Shown here one piece after another: positions 1 through 9,594 of a stretch of 64,000 nt of DNA; the first letter of the stretch is position 1, and every line of letters starts with the position of its first letter. A program made the translations under genes and the position numbers. Source of the DNA: Acinetobacter sp. S54. Lineage in GTDB: Bacteria; Pseudomonadota; Gammaproteobacteria; Pseudomonadales; Moraxellaceae. Under the pieces are notes generated by a model that worked only from the letters and a program-made list of their open reading frames with translations, made no database searches and was not told where the DNA came from. Where the stretch lies: contig NZ_JACVUI010000004.1 of NCBI RefSeq assembly GCF_016624945.1, positions 1 to 64,000 of the forward strand. The letters run 5' to 3'.

Positions 1-50
1 AACGGATGCCGAGATCAAAACCCGGTGCCTTACCACTTGGCGACGCCCCT
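1..50 (-). tRNA. tRNA-Gln (TTG), 3' part cut by the window edge
   Basis: Read on the minus strand, this stretch gives acceptor 5' strand AGGGGCG, a D arm, and an anticodon arm CCGGG-TTTTGAT-CTCGG whose loop places TTG at the anticodon, so it decodes glutamine. The T arm and 3' acceptor strand lie beyond position 1. It begins 4 bases after the ispE stop codon. From memory, ispE followed by tRNA-Gln is a common gammaproteobacterial order (usually with prs next), so the tRNA is probably co-transcribed with ispE or trails it closely. Confidence 0.85.
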
Positions 51-54
51 ATCT

Positions 55-882
55 TCAAAGCTGAAAATTATATAGTGGAGATCGTTGTAAACTTTTTACC
101 ACGTAAGCCTTACATGGTGCATTTGCAACAATTTCAACAACATTCATTTCATCATTGATCTCAGTAAAAACACAAGCACCTGTTCCTGTAAGCTTTGCTG
201 GACCAAATTGATCTAAATAATGCATTGCTTCATCAACTTGTGGATATAGACTTCTTGCGACTGGCTCAAAGTTATTTCCAAAGCTGGATGGCTTTAACTG
301 ATAGGCGCAAAATGTAGTAGTCTTAGAATCTCTTGTCAATGTTTTTTGCGAAAAAAGTAGTTGAGTGCTGATAAAACAATCAGGTTTTAAAATAATGTAT
401 TGTTTTTGAGCTAAGTCTATGAATGATAAACGTTCACCTATGCCTTCCGCCCATGCATTTTGCCCATGGATGAACACCGGAACATCGGCACCTAACTGTA
501 GTCCAAGTTGAGCCAATTGTTGAATATTTAACCCGCATTGCCAAAGCTGATTGAGCACGATAAGTGTAGTAGCAGCATTGGATGAACCTCCGCCTAATCC
601 TGCACCCATAGGAATGTTTTTCTCAATTTGAATATTCAAGCCACATATTTTTTTTGCATAGGGCTTTAATATTTCTGCTGCCCGATAAATCAGATTATTT
701 TTTAGATCGATTTGCTCCAGTCCAGCTATATATATTGCCAAATCAGTTTTCGATTCAAAACTCATCCAGTCATACAAATCAATCAGTTCAAAAATGGTTT
801 GCAATTCATGGTAGCCGTCTGCACGGCGACCTGTTATATGCAAAAACAAATTGAGTTTGGCAGGAGAGGGAACCCGAATCAT
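55..882 (-). CDS. ispE: 4-diphosphocytidyl-2-C-methyl-D-erythritol kinase
   Basis: This is the cytosolic GHMP-family kinase that phosphorylates CDP-methylerythritol on the 2-hydroxyl in the non-mevalonate isoprenoid pathway. The sequence shows the N-terminal substrate motif PAKLNLFLHITGRRADGYHE (residues 7-26) and the glycine-rich ATP loop PMGAGLGGGSSNAATTL (about 91-107). The 275-residue length fits the family, which is roughly 280. It sits 14 bases downstream of lolB on the same strand, the conserved lolB-ispE order, and is followed by tRNA-Gln. The start ATG is directly followed by the conserved opening IRVPSPAKLN, so I kept it. Nothing looks unusual. Confidence 0.97.
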   Translation of the reverse strand: MIRVPSPAKLNLFLHITGRRADGYHELQTIFELIDLYDWMSFESKTDLAIYIAGLEQIDLKNNLIYRAAEILKPYAKKICGLNIQIEKNIPMGAGLGGGSSNAATTLIVLNQLWQCGLNIQQLAQLGLQLGADVPVFIHGQNAWAEGIGERLSFIDLAQKQYIILKPDCFISTQLLFSQKTLTRDSKTTTFCAYQLKPSSFGNNFEPVARSLYPQVDEAMHYLDQFGPAKLTGTGACVFTEINDEMNVVEIVANAPCKAYVVKSLQRSPLYNFQL

Positions 883-896
883 AATATTAACTTGGC

Positions 897-1472
897 TTAA
901 CGATTTTGAATGACCATTGTAATACGATTTTCTTTATGATCTTCAAGCATTTGGTTTAAAATAAGTTTGTTCGGTAGTTTTTGTTCAGCGTCATAGCTTA
1001 GATCAACATTCCAGCCATCTTCCTCAATATGATTGATTCGACCAGTTGAATCTTGAGAGGTCTGTGCTTGTGTCGTTGCTGGTCTGGCTTGTACCCAGCT
1101 AATAATATGAGTAATTGGTGCTTGCCATCCTGTTGCACGTTCGAGTAATTCTTCGGGCGAGGATGCTGTGATGAGGCCAGTTTTTGCGCTATTCAGCGTG
1201 ACTTTACCATTTTGCCCCTGAATCTGGGTTTTACCCATGCCTAAAATCCCAGTCAATTCAATATCGAAATTCTGTTGTTGCTGTGCCCATGTAAAAAACG
1301 CACTTCCTGATTGTTGGGGGGTACGTACACCAATTTTGCCTTGTAAGTTAAATTGATTTTCACTTTCATGAGTGCTCTTTGGAAGTTGCGGCTGGGTAAA
1401 ATGCTGACAACCTGTCAAAAAGAATACACTTGAACTGCATAAAATAAGACAGGTTTGAGAAAGCTTATTCAT
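897..1472 (-). CDS. lolB: Outer-membrane lipoprotein insertion protein LolB
   Basis: LolB receives lipoproteins from the periplasmic carrier LolA and inserts them into the inner leaflet of the outer membrane. The 191-residue product begins with a lipoprotein signal peptide ending in the lipobox LTGC (Cys at residue 22), so LolB is itself a lipoprotein. The following region, with FNLQGKIGVRTPQQSGSAFF and FDIELTGILGMGKTQI, matches the LolB beta-barrel pattern. It lies 3 bases downstream of the TPR gene's stop codon and 14 bases upstream of ispE, which suggests one minus-strand operon. The call rests on lipobox, size and conserved position next to ispE. Confidence 0.92.
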   Translation of the reverse strand: MNKLSQTCLILCSSSVFFLTGCQHFTQPQLPKSTHESENQFNLQGKIGVRTPQQSGSAFFTWAQQQQNFDIELTGILGMGKTQIQGQNGKVTLNSAKTGLITASSPEELLERATGWQAPITHIISWVQARPATTQAQTSQDSTGRINHIEEDGWNVDLSYDAEQKLPNKLILNQMLEDHKENRITMVIQNR

Positions 1473-1475
1473 AAA

Positions 1476-3179
1476 TTAACTCTTTTTGGTACTGAGCGGT
1501 AAGATTAATCCATCAAGTTGTTGTAATTGTGGATCATTTGCATGCTTTTGTTTTAGCTGTTGTAACACCTGACTATATTTGTCCAGATCACCTTGCATAT
1601 ACAATGCTTTTGCAAATCGTACCCCGATATTAACGTTATGACTGAGAGTATAAGCTTTACCTAATGAGTCAGCGGCGGCAGAAAAATCATTTTGTAAAAA
1701 AGCGATATAGCCTAAAGTATCTAGAATTGAAGCTTGTTCAGGTGCATATTCTAGCGCTAGTTCAGCATATTCTCTGGCCTCGTTCAGACGACGATTTTGT
1801 AAGGCAAGCGTATAAGCGTAAGCATTTAAATAGGTTGGACTATTGGGCTCAATTTGTAGCAATTGCTTTAATGCCCGATCAAGTTTATCCCGATCAATAT
1901 TGGGATCGAGCATCAGCACTTCAGCATAAATCAGTTCGGGATCATCTGTAATACTTTTGATGGCTTCATCCAGCAAACGAATGGCTGCTTTTTTATTGCC
2001 CATTTTTTTGAGGATTTCAGCCTGAGCCTGATATAAAAAACTGGCATGTTGAGGATAATTGACGCGTTCTTGAGTTAAAAAACGTAAGGCATCATTTAGG
2101 TTATTCTGTTTTTCAAAAATCGCTACCATATTGCGGCGTGAAACGACATAGAGACTACCATCTACTAGTCGATAATAGGCTTTTGCTGTTTCAAAATGCT
2201 GTTTGCGTTCAGCATTCACGGCCAGATAGTAGTAGGCTTCATTTTGATATTTGGCCGAATAACGTAAATCAACTAGATATTGTTCGGCTTTTTCATATTG
2301 TTTTAAATCAATACTGGTCAAACCTGCAATAAACTTGGCTTCTTCCGCGTCTGGCCAATCTTTGATAATACTTTGTAATTTTTCTAGTGCCAGCTCTGGC
2401 TCATTATTTTTGACTAAAAAACGTGCCTCTGCCAAACGGACCTCTAGATTATCCTTATGGCGTCTGCTGGATTTTGCGTACCATGCCTGAACACCTTCAA
2501 GATCATCTAATCCAAGGAGTAAATTGGCTTTCATGAGAATAAAACCCGTGACTTTGGGACGTTTGCGCAAGGCTCGATTAATGGTGGTAAGTGCTTGCTC
2601 TAGATCATTGTTTTGTGCTTCTAAACCTGCAATCAGTGCCAATACGGATGGGTTATTCTTTTCTTTACTTGTATTTAAAATATTAAGTAAGTCAGCACGA
2701 TCTGATGCTGATTCAGGTGCAATACCTGCAACAATTTGTTCAAGATCTGCATTAGGATCGATATTTAAAATTTTATCGAGTGTATCTGCGGCTAGCTTGT
2801 ATTCATGTGCTTTTAGCGCAATATGTGCGAGATAAAATAGCGCTGGTACATCTTCTGGCTCTTGTACCACCCAGTGGGTCGCAATATCCAGTGCAGCTTT
2901 CGTGTCATTATATTCCAGTGCAATATCTAGTGCGCGTTGTTTAATGGCAGGAGAGTTGCTTTTAATCGCTAAAACAGTGTAATTATGAATTGCTGTAGGA
3001 ATATCATCATACGCAAGTGCAAACTCAGCAATCATACTTTGCTTAAGAGCTTCAGTATTCGGTTGAAGTGGATAAAAATCAGTCACAGCACGTACATGCG
3101 CTGATGATGCCATGCTCCCTAACAGTAAGAATGTGGTAGAATATTGTCTAATCGACGTACCATTAATTCGGCAATTCAT
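1476..3179 (-). CDS. Exported tetratricopeptide-repeat protein
   Basis: This protein is made largely of TPR-type helical hairpins (for example ALAYDDIPTAIHNYTVLA, QYEKAEQYLVDLRYSAKYQN and LQNRRLNEAREYAELALEYA), expected to act as a protein-interaction scaffold. I place the start at 3179 because the product then opens with a signal-peptide-like stretch (MNCRINGTSIRQYSTTFLLL... up to SSAHVRA). The frame stays open to 3305 with ATGs at 3254 and 3305, but the longest version would overlap the divergent hemA start. No ribosome site clearly decides. It heads a tight lolB-ispE cluster, so a role in envelope assembly is possible but only inferred from position. Confidence 0.8.
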   Translation of the reverse strand: MNCRINGTSIRQYSTTFLLLGSMASSAHVRAVTDFYPLQPNTEALKQSMIAEFALAYDDIPTAIHNYTVLAIKSNSPAIKQRALDIALEYNDTKAALDIATHWVVQEPEDVPALFYLAHIALKAHEYKLAADTLDKILNIDPNADLEQIVAGIAPESASDRADLLNILNTSKEKNNPSVLALIAGLEAQNNDLEQALTTINRALRKRPKVTGFILMKANLLLGLDDLEGVQAWYAKSSRRHKDNLEVRLAEARFLVKNNEPELALEKLQSIIKDWPDAEEAKFIAGLTSIDLKQYEKAEQYLVDLRYSAKYQNEAYYYLAVNAERKQHFETAKAYYRLVDGSLYVVSRRNMVAIFEKQNNLNDALRFLTQERVNYPQHASFLYQAQAEILKKMGNKKAAIRLLDEAIKSITDDPELIYAEVLMLDPNIDRDKLDRALKQLLQIEPNSPTYLNAYAYTLALQNRRLNEAREYAELALEYAPEQASILDTLGYIAFLQNDFSAAADSLGKAYTLSHNVNIGVRFAKALYMQGDLDKYSQVLQQLKQKHANDPQLQQLDGLILPLSTKKS

Positions 3180-3279
3180 TTGACGCAATTTTAGTAATCC
3201 ATTTTTCCGTAATCTAAGTATGCTTTTTATGACACCGTTATTGCACAATAGCATAAATTTAGCGAAATGATGATCTGAT

Positions 3280-4563
3280 ATGTCCTTCTTTGCATTGGGT
3301 GTCAACCATCAAACAGCTTCCGTAGAGTTAAGAGAACAAATCGCCTTTAATGCAGAGCGATTAAGTGCTTTGCTTGCCGAACAACGTGATCATCATCATT
3401 TAAATGATATGGTCGTGGTTTCGACCTGTAATCGTACAGAGGTGTATGCCATTGCAGACAATGCTGAAATGGTACTCGACTGGCTTGCCCAATCAAATGA
3501 TATTGAAGTAAAACAATTACTTCATCATGTTTATCGTTACGAAAATGCGCAGGCAGTTACACATTTGATGCGTGTTGCCAGTGGACTAGATTCACTTATG
3601 TTAGGTGAGCCACAAATTTTGGGGCAGGTCAAAAGTGCGCTGAATCTGTCTAAAGACGCTCATACTATATCTCCAGATTTAAATCGAATTTTTGAATACG
3701 CTTTCTATGCAGCCAAGCGAGTAAGAACGGAAACGGCTGTTGGTAGTCATGCCGTGTCAATGGGCTATGCTGTGGCTCAACTGGCTTTGCAGGTATTTAG
3801 CCATCCTGAAAAGTTAACCGTAATGGTGGTGGCTGCAGGGGAAATGAATAGTTTAGTGGCGAAGCATTTTGCGGAAATGGGAGTTGCAAATATTATTATC
3901 TGTAATCGTAGTCGTGAACGTGCTGAAAGCCTATCACAGGAAATTGCTCAGCAGGTCGATGTCGAGATTATAGAGTTTAGTCAGTTAGCGGATCATTTGC
4001 ATCGGGCTGATGTCGTGTCGAGTTGTACTGGCAGTTTACATCAAGTGATTCACTATAAAGATGTACGGGTTGCTTTAAAAAAACGCCGTTATAAACAGAT
4101 GTTATTGGTGGATTTGGCTGTACCGCGTGATATCGACCCCAAAGTCGAAAGTCTGGATGGCGTTTATCTGTATGGTGTTGATGATCTACAAAGTGTGATT
4201 GATGAAAATCTGGCGCAACGTCGTCAGGCCGCGGTGGAAGCTGAAGTTATGGTCAACCAGTTGGCGACTCAACTGGTGACTCAGCAAAAAATACAGCAGG
4301 CAGGCAGCACCATACAGGCCTATCGTGAACATGGCGAGACGCAAAGTCAGGTTGAACTGAATTTGGCGCTTGAGGCATTAAAAACGGGACAGAATCCAGA
4401 AAAGGTGCTTCAAGCTTTCGCACATCGTTTGACACAGAAAATGCTGCATCCGACTTCAATTTTATTACGTGAAGCTGCACAAAATGAAAGCCCTGATTAT
4501 TTCGAGTGGATGCAAAGTGAATTGGCTGATGTTTTTGCCAAAGAACGAAAGCCAAAAAAATAA
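3280..4563 (+). CDS. hemA: Glutamyl-tRNA reductase
   Basis: HemA reduces glutamyl-tRNA(Glu) to glutamate-1-semialdehyde with NADPH, the first committed step of tetrapyrrole (heme) synthesis in the C5 pathway. The 427-residue product shows the N-terminal [17 protein letters not shown], the catalytic cysteine in [12 protein letters not shown] (Cys50), and [10 protein letters not shown] in the substrate domain. A Rossmann region follows ([21 protein letters not shown]), where the usual glycine-rich loop reads AAGEM, then a C-terminal helical dimerisation region. It is divergent from the TPR/lolB/ispE genes. Its stop codon directly abuts the stop codon of convergent dnaG, leaving no room for a separate terminator. 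Confidence 0.97.
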   Translation: MSFFALGVNHQTASVELREQIAFNAERLSALLAEQRDHHHLNDMVVVSTCNRTEVYAIADNAEMVLDWLAQSNDIEVKQLLHHVYRYENAQAVTHLMRVASGLDSLMLGEPQILGQVKSALNLSKDAHTISPDLNRIFEYAFYAAKRVRTETAVGSHAVSMGYAVAQLALQVFSHPEKLTVMVVAAGEMNSLVAKHFAEMGVANIIICNRSRERAESLSQEIAQQVDVEIIEFSQLADHLHRADVVSSCTGSLHQVIHYKDVRVALKKRRYKQMLLVDLAVPRDIDPKVESLDGVYLYGVDDLQSVIDENLAQRRQAAVEAEVMVNQLATQLVTQQKIQQAGSTIQAYREHGETQSQVELNLALEALKTGQNPEKVLQAFAHRLTQKMLHPTSILLREAAQNESPDYFEWMQSELADVFAKERKPKK

Positions 4564-6462
4564 TTAGGATTCAGTTAATAATCTTAAACTGATCTGCTTG
4601 GTTAGTTCATTGAGTTGCTGACGTAAGTTGCGTGACTCTAAAAGAGAAATAGGCGCTTTCAATTTTTGTCGTAAATATTTTTCCTGTAAGCCAAGCGAAT
4701 ATTCTTTAGCCAATTTATCTGCAGTCTCGGGCGCTTGGGTCAAGCTTTCGATATTGGTTCTTTGCATGATGTCTGCAATTTCATGGCAATACGCACTACA
4801 TGCTCCTAACACATAATAAGTTGCCAATTCCTGATCATCAGGTAATTCATCAAAGATTCGATCGAAAATTGCTAAAGTTTTGCCTAACAATTCATTCGAA
4901 TCAATTACGGCGCGTAAGGCTTCAAAATGAATATATAAATAAGGATGGTGCATCAAAATCGCCAGTGCAAAATCTTCATCTTTCGTCTGGATGTTAAAAG
5001 ATAAGGATGCATCATGGCTGATTTGTGGTGTCCATTTACGCCCTAAACCCAATTTTTCCCTAAAAGATTGGGTCAGCAAATAACGAAATGAACCATGTTT
5101 GGGTAATAACTCTGTAAGTTCCTTAAGCTCACCCATGACCAGACTTTTACCTTCTGGGGTAGAGATATCATGTTGTCCTGTTAAGTGTGCAAAGACAAAA
5201 TCTGATAATAATGGAGCCTGATCCAGTAAACGATTAAAATTTTCTAAGCCTTCACGGCGAATTAGCGAATCTGGATCGTGTTCATTGGGCAAGACAAAAA
5301 ATTTAAGTTCACGTCCGTCATTTAAGAGTGGAAGTGCTATTTCTAAAGTCCGTCGAGCTGCTTTTTGACCTGCGGTATCCCCATCAAAAGCAATAGTAAT
5401 ACGCGAATTTTGTTTAAATAAAGTATTTAGATGATCTGCATTACTGGCTGTTCCAAGTGTAGCAACTGCACCATATACACCGTATTGTTGTAATGCAATG
5501 ACATCCATATAACCTTCAACCATCAGCCAGTCATGTGCTTTAAGTTTTCGGCCTTCATAAAGACCATAGAGCAATTGATTCTTATGAAATACTTCTGAAT
5601 CAGGTGAGTTGATATATTTAGGTTTAATTTCATCATTGAGTGCTCGACCGCCAAAGCCAACTACGCGTCCCTTATGATCACGAATTGGAAAAATCACCCG
5701 TTCACGCAATAAGTCAAAATCACGGCCATTATCACTTGACCGAATTAAGCCAACTTTTTTTAAACCATCAATATCTTGTGGAAACGCTTTTTCCAAATGT
5801 TGCCAATCTTCAGGCGCATAACCCAAACGCCAAAATTGAATGGTTTCAGGTGTTAAGCCACGTTGTTTAAAATAGGCTTGTGCCTTTTTACTAGGAGGAA
5901 GTTGTCGTTCATAAAATTGTGCTACATTTTCAAGTAAGTCATACAGATTTCCCTCTTGTGGCATGTCCTCAAAATTAGAAAAAGAAGTATCAAACTGGGC
6001 AAAAGGGTCATCAAAATAAGCAGGAATCTCTAAATTTGGAGACTCTGCAAACGCCTGTTTTGGGTCTTGTTGTAGGATGGGTGGCAAGACGCTTTCGTTT
6101 GTCGCAATCGCTTGAGGCTCAATTTTTTGTGGGGTGCGTTTATACGAAAGTTTTTTATTGTCAAAATTATCTTTTGGTAATTCAATGCCTGCTTTACTGG
6201 AAAGCTCCTGCATGACATCAATAAAATTACGGCTATCAATATCCATGAGAAAACGAATGGCATTACCATTGGCTTGACAGCCAAAACAGTGATAATAGCC
6301 TTTGTCCCGATACACGTGAAAAGATGGCGTTTTTTCCTGATGGAATGGGCAACAGCCCGAATAACTGCGTCCAGTTTTCTTAAGCTTTACCCGTTGACCA
6401 ATCAGCTCGACCAGATCGGTACGATCCAGAATCTGATCAATCGTATGTTGAGGAATCGCCAT
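4564..6462 (-). CDS. dnaG: DNA primase
   Basis: DnaG makes the RNA primers for replication, working with the DnaB helicase. The 632-residue product has an N-terminal CHC2 zinc finger (Cys38, His41, Cys59, Cys62 in CCPFHQEKTPSF and HCFGC), then a long acidic linker (about 100-175). The core follows, with a TOPRIM domain (WLMVEGYMDVIALQQYG, then TIAFDGDTAGQKAA), and a C-terminal helicase-binding region. It is longer than the E. coli protein (581), mostly through the linker. It is not in an rpsU-dnaG-rpoD operon here, and its 3' end touches hemA. Confidence 0.97.
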   Translation of the reverse strand: MAIPQHTIDQILDRTDLVELIGQRVKLKKTGRSYSGCCPFHQEKTPSFHVYRDKGYYHCFGCQANGNAIRFLMDIDSRNFIDVMQELSSKAGIELPKDNFDNKKLSYKRTPQKIEPQAIATNESVLPPILQQDPKQAFAESPNLEIPAYFDDPFAQFDTSFSNFEDMPQEGNLYDLLENVAQFYERQLPPSKKAQAYFKQRGLTPETIQFWRLGYAPEDWQHLEKAFPQDIDGLKKVGLIRSSDNGRDFDLLRERVIFPIRDHKGRVVGFGGRALNDEIKPKYINSPDSEVFHKNQLLYGLYEGRKLKAHDWLMVEGYMDVIALQQYGVYGAVATLGTASNADHLNTLFKQNSRITIAFDGDTAGQKAARRTLEIALPLLNDGRELKFFVLPNEHDPDSLIRREGLENFNRLLDQAPLLSDFVFAHLTGQHDISTPEGKSLVMGELKELTELLPKHGSFRYLLTQSFREKLGLGRKWTPQISHDASLSFNIQTKDEDFALAILMHHPYLYIHFEALRAVIDSNELLGKTLAIFDRIFDELPDDQELATYYVLGACSAYCHEIADIMQRTNIESLTQAPETADKLAKEYSLGLQEKYLRQKLKAPISLLESRNLRQQLNELTKQISLRLLTES

Positions 6463-6561
6463 AATAAAATACCGTGTCTGAATCGGGACGAAAATGCTTT
6501 TGCTACGCAGAGGTATCTACATGATGCAGTGTAATGGATATGATTTCAATGCACTAAAAAT

Positions 6562-6590
6562 GAAAAAGGCAAGTCATATAAACTTGCCTT
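6562..6590 (-). terminator. Rho-independent terminator of bamD
   Basis: The 9-bp inverted repeat AAGGCAAGT / ACTTGCCTT has a 7-base loop. On the minus strand it is followed by a T-rich run (CTTTTTCATTTT). It sits just downstream of the bamD stop codon and upstream of dnaG, so bamD appears to be transcribed alone. Confidence 0.8.
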
Positions 6591-6607
6591 ACCGTACAAC
6601 TAAAAAA

Positions 6608-7672
6608 TTAGTTGGCAGCATCATCATCATTTGTTTGCGGTGCAACCGTATCTGGTACAACACTCATACTCGGAACAGTTTGTTGTACGGGTGGTGCGGA
6701 AATAGGCGAGACTTCATGTTGTTCAGGTTTATCCAGTAAACCAAAACTCAAGCGATTTGTCAGACTACGTGTTTCGGTAGGATGATCTGATGCTACTTCT
6801 TCAACACCAGAAGTTTTTGCACCACGACCTAAGATACCTAAAGTGGCACGGTTCCACCAGCTTCCTTCATGACGAGCTGCACGTAAATTCACTTTGCCAT
6901 TCGACTTAATTAAATCTGGATAGTTGAGTTTTAACACGTCTACATATTGTTGTGACGTCGCATTATCACCTAACTCGTCATAGGCATAGGCCAATGTTGC
7001 TAGTGCCTCTGGAACTTGAGGAGTTTGTGGATAATGTTCGACCACCCATTGCGCACGTTCCGCTGCTGCCAGCCATGCTTTACGTTTTAAGTTAAAACGC
7101 GCCACATTAATTTCATTTTCAGCCAGTTCTTGCTGAATGTATTTCATGCGTTGTGCTGCATCCACTGCATATTCGCTGCTTGGGAAACGACGAATAAAAT
7201 CGACAAAATTCTGATAGGCCAGTTTTAAATAACTCACATCACGGTGTGATTGTTGTAATGAGGTATAACGTAGCAAACTATCGTAATTAAGTTCCATGTT
7301 CGATACGCCACGTACATAGTAAGCATAATCTACATTTGGATGTTGGGGATTCAAACGAATAAAACGATCTGCTAGCGCAATAGCACCTTCATAATCTTTT
7401 TGCTGAAATTTGACATACAGAAGCTCAAGCTGCGCTTGTTGGGCGTATTGGCCTGTAGGATAATAAGTATCAATCGCTTCTAATGATTTTGCAGCGTCAG
7501 AATATTGCTTACGATCGAGTGACTTTTCTGCTTTTTCAAAATAAACTAGTTCACTTGACTTAGGCCCAGTATCGACTACTTCTTTTTTTGGATTACTGCT
7601 ACAACCCACCATTGCAGCCGCTACGCCAAGAGAAAGGGCAAGCATGGTAATCTTATAATTTGGTAGCGACAT
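6608..7672 (-). CDS. bamD: Outer-membrane assembly lipoprotein BamD with C-terminal extension
   Basis: BamD is the essential TPR lipoprotein of the BAM complex that folds beta-barrel proteins into the outer membrane. I moved the start to 7672 because a strong ribosome site (GAGGAG) lies 6 bases upstream and the product then opens MSLPNYKITMLALS, a lipoprotein signal with cysteine in VGCSSN. TPR-type repeats follow (PKSSELVYFEKAEKSLDRKQ, YPTGQYAQQAQLELLYVKFQ, FPSSEYAVDAAQRMKYIQQE). At about 354 residues it is roughly 100 longer than E. coli BamD. The extra part is a proline-, serine- and valine-rich tail after the last helix. It is divergent from rluD, as is common for bamD. Confidence 0.94.
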   Translation of the reverse strand: MSLPNYKITMLALSLGVAAAMVGCSSNPKKEVVDTGPKSSELVYFEKAEKSLDRKQYSDAAKSLEAIDTYYPTGQYAQQAQLELLYVKFQQKDYEGAIALADRFIRLNPQHPNVDYAYYVRGVSNMELNYDSLLRYTSLQQSHRDVSYLKLAYQNFVDFIRRFPSSEYAVDAAQRMKYIQQELAENEINVARFNLKRKAWLAAAERAQWVVEHYPQTPQVPEALATLAYAYDELGDNATSQQYVDVLKLNYPDLIKSNGKVNLRAARHEGSWWNRATLGILGRGAKTSGVEEVASDHPTETRSLTNRLSFGLLDKPEQHEVSPISAPPVQQTVPSMSVVPDTVAPQTNDDDAAN

Positions 7673-7744
7673 AAAAACTCCTCTGTTATATACGGGCAAT
7701 GAGCTACAATTGCGCTATTAAACCACTTTTATCACTTTGAGCAA

Positions 7745-8797
7745 ATGACTTCAGCACAATCTTCTAATTCAAATCTCTCAGAAACAGACTTCAATCTACT
7801 TGAAGATTCTGAGGATGCAGATAATCATAATTCTGACACAACTGCAACACGTTTATCGTTGCAGGAGCAGCTTGACGAAACTTATCTGGGACAACGCATT
7901 GATCAGGTCGCGGCCACTGTCTGGAGCGACTTTTCCCGAGAACGCCTTAAACAATGGATGAAAGACGGCCATTTATTGGTAAATGGTAATATCGTTAAGC
8001 CTAAATATCGTTGTGAAGGCAATGAGTTATTGACTTTAAATGTTGAACTGGAAGCACAAACGACCAGTCAACCTGAAAATATTCCTCTTGATATTGTTTA
8101 TGAAGATGCAGATATTTTGGTCATTAATAAACCTGTTGGGATGGTTGTACATCCTGGTGCAGGCAATAGCTCAGGTACTTTGGTTAATGCTTTGCTCTAT
8201 CATTATCCAAAATCGGCAGAACTGTCGCGAGCTGGACTGGTGCATCGAATCGACAAAGATACCAGCGGCTTGCTCGTGGTGGCCAAAAATCTCGAAGCGC
8301 AATTTTCCTTGAGTAAACAGTTGGCTGATAAATCTGTCTATCGAATTTATGATTTAATCGTCTATGGCAATATCGTCGCAGGCGGCACTATCGATGAACC
8401 AATTAAACGTCATCCTGTTGACCGTATTAAAATGGCTATTCTACCGGGTGGGCGAGATGCGGTGACCCATTATAATGTCAAGGAGCGTTTTCAAAACTTT
8501 ACCCGTGTACAGGCACAGCTTGAAACAGGGCGAACTCATCAGATTCGGGTGCATTTTAGCTATATTGGGCATGGGCTGGTGGGCGATTCAGTTTATATGA
8601 ATCGTGTGCGTGTTCCTGCAGGTGCGAGTGAGCGTTTAAATATAACATTACGTGCTTTTAAACATCAGGCTTTACATGCAGCTAAATTAGGGTTGGTTCA
8701 TCCTCGTACTCAGGAAAATATGATGTTTGAAGCGCCTTGGCCAGAAGATTTTACTTATTTGGTCGAGGTTCTACGTCAGGACAATGCTGCTTATTAG
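7745..8797 (+). CDS. rluD: 23S rRNA pseudouridine(1911/1915/1917) synthase RluD
   Basis: RluD converts uridines in helix 69 of 23S rRNA to pseudouridine. The 350-residue product has an acidic N-terminal extension (about 1-35), an S4 RNA-binding domain (about 45-100: QRIDQVAATVWSDFSRERLK), and the catalytic domain with the RluA-family motif HRIDKDTSGLLVVAK carrying the active-site aspartate. ETGRTHQIRVHFSYIGHGLVGD lies near the C-terminus. It is divergent from bamD and followed 16 bases later by pgeF, so the two are probably co-transcribed; the rluD-yfiH pair is conserved. RluD rather than RluA or RluC is preferred from the S4 domain and this context. Confidence 0.94.
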   Translation: MTSAQSSNSNLSETDFNLLEDSEDADNHNSDTTATRLSLQEQLDETYLGQRIDQVAATVWSDFSRERLKQWMKDGHLLVNGNIVKPKYRCEGNELLTLNVELEAQTTSQPENIPLDIVYEDADILVINKPVGMVVHPGAGNSSGTLVNALLYHYPKSAELSRAGLVHRIDKDTSGLLVVAKNLEAQFSLSKQLADKSVYRIYDLIVYGNIVAGGTIDEPIKRHPVDRIKMAILPGGRDAVTHYNVKERFQNFTRVQAQLETGRTHQIRVHFSYIGHGLVGDSVYMNRVRVPAGASERLNITLRAFKHQALHAAKLGLVHPRTQENMMFEAPWPEDFTYLVEVLRQDNAAY

Positions 8798-8813
8798 AGA
8801 AAGGAATTCATTC

Positions 8814-9554
8814 ATGAATTTTGTACAGGGTTTACCACAAGGCGTTTATGTGGGGCAGACGACCATTCAGCATGTGCATGCCTTACCAAGTGCTAATCCT
8901 GATCTAGCTGGATTCAATCTGGCTTTACATGTTAATGACGATCCAGAACGCGTTCAGCAGCATCGCATGATATTGCTGAATGAATTTGCAAAGTTTGATG
9001 TGAACAAAATTACATGGATGACCCAAACCCATAGCACCATTTGCCATACAGTCAATGAGCAAATTACTTTTGAAGCATTGATAGGAGATGGCCTGGTGAC
9101 TCAGACGAAAGGTCATGCCTTGATGATGATGACAGCGGATTGTCTACCTGTAGTTTTGGGTAATCGGGACGGTACTGAAGTTGCCAATCTGCATGCAGGT
9201 TGGCGTGGTCTGGCAGGCGGGATTATTGAAAATACTATTGAAGCTATGCAGAGTGGTGCGACATGGGCATGGTTAGGTGCGGCGATTAGTCAACCCTGTT
9301 TTGAAGTGGGTATAGAAGTCAAACAAACATTTTGTGAGAAATATCCAGAGCTGGCTATGGCCTTTGAACAAGGTAAACAGAAGAATAAATTTTATGCTGA
9401 TCTCTATGCCATTGCACGTTACATATTAGAGCAGCAAGGCATAGAGCATATTTTGGGGGGAGATCAATGCTCCTATCGTCAGCAAAGCGATTACTATTCT
9501 TATCGGCGTAATGCTAAAACAGGACGCATGGCGACATTCGTTTTTATGAAATAA
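8814..9554 (+). CDS. pgeF: Purine nucleoside phosphorylase / peptidoglycan editing factor PgeF (YfiH family)
   Basis: Proteins of the YfiH/LACC1 family act as multi-copper-oxidase-fold purine nucleoside enzymes; E. coli YfiH also removes mis-incorporated serine-containing peptidoglycan precursors. Visible family motifs are TWMTQTHST, MTADCLPVVLGN and LHAGWRGLAGG, which supply the metal-binding His/Cys/His set, and a C-terminal YYSYRRNAKTGRMA. The start at 8814 follows AGAAAGGA at a good distance and gives 246 residues, typical for the family; the frame is open further upstream inside rluD. It is the second gene of the rluD operon. Confidence 0.93.
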   Translation: MNFVQGLPQGVYVGQTTIQHVHALPSANPDLAGFNLALHVNDDPERVQQHRMILLNEFAKFDVNKITWMTQTHSTICHTVNEQITFEALIGDGLVTQTKGHALMMMTADCLPVVLGNRDGTEVANLHAGWRGLAGGIIENTIEAMQSGATWAWLGAAISQPCFEVGIEVKQTFCEKYPELAMAFEQGKQKNKFYADLYAIARYILEQQGIEHILGGDQCSYRQQSDYYSYRRNAKTGRMATFVFMK

Positions 9555-9594
9555 AAGTGGTAAACTTTCAAGGTACTATCAGTTTAATTTATTT

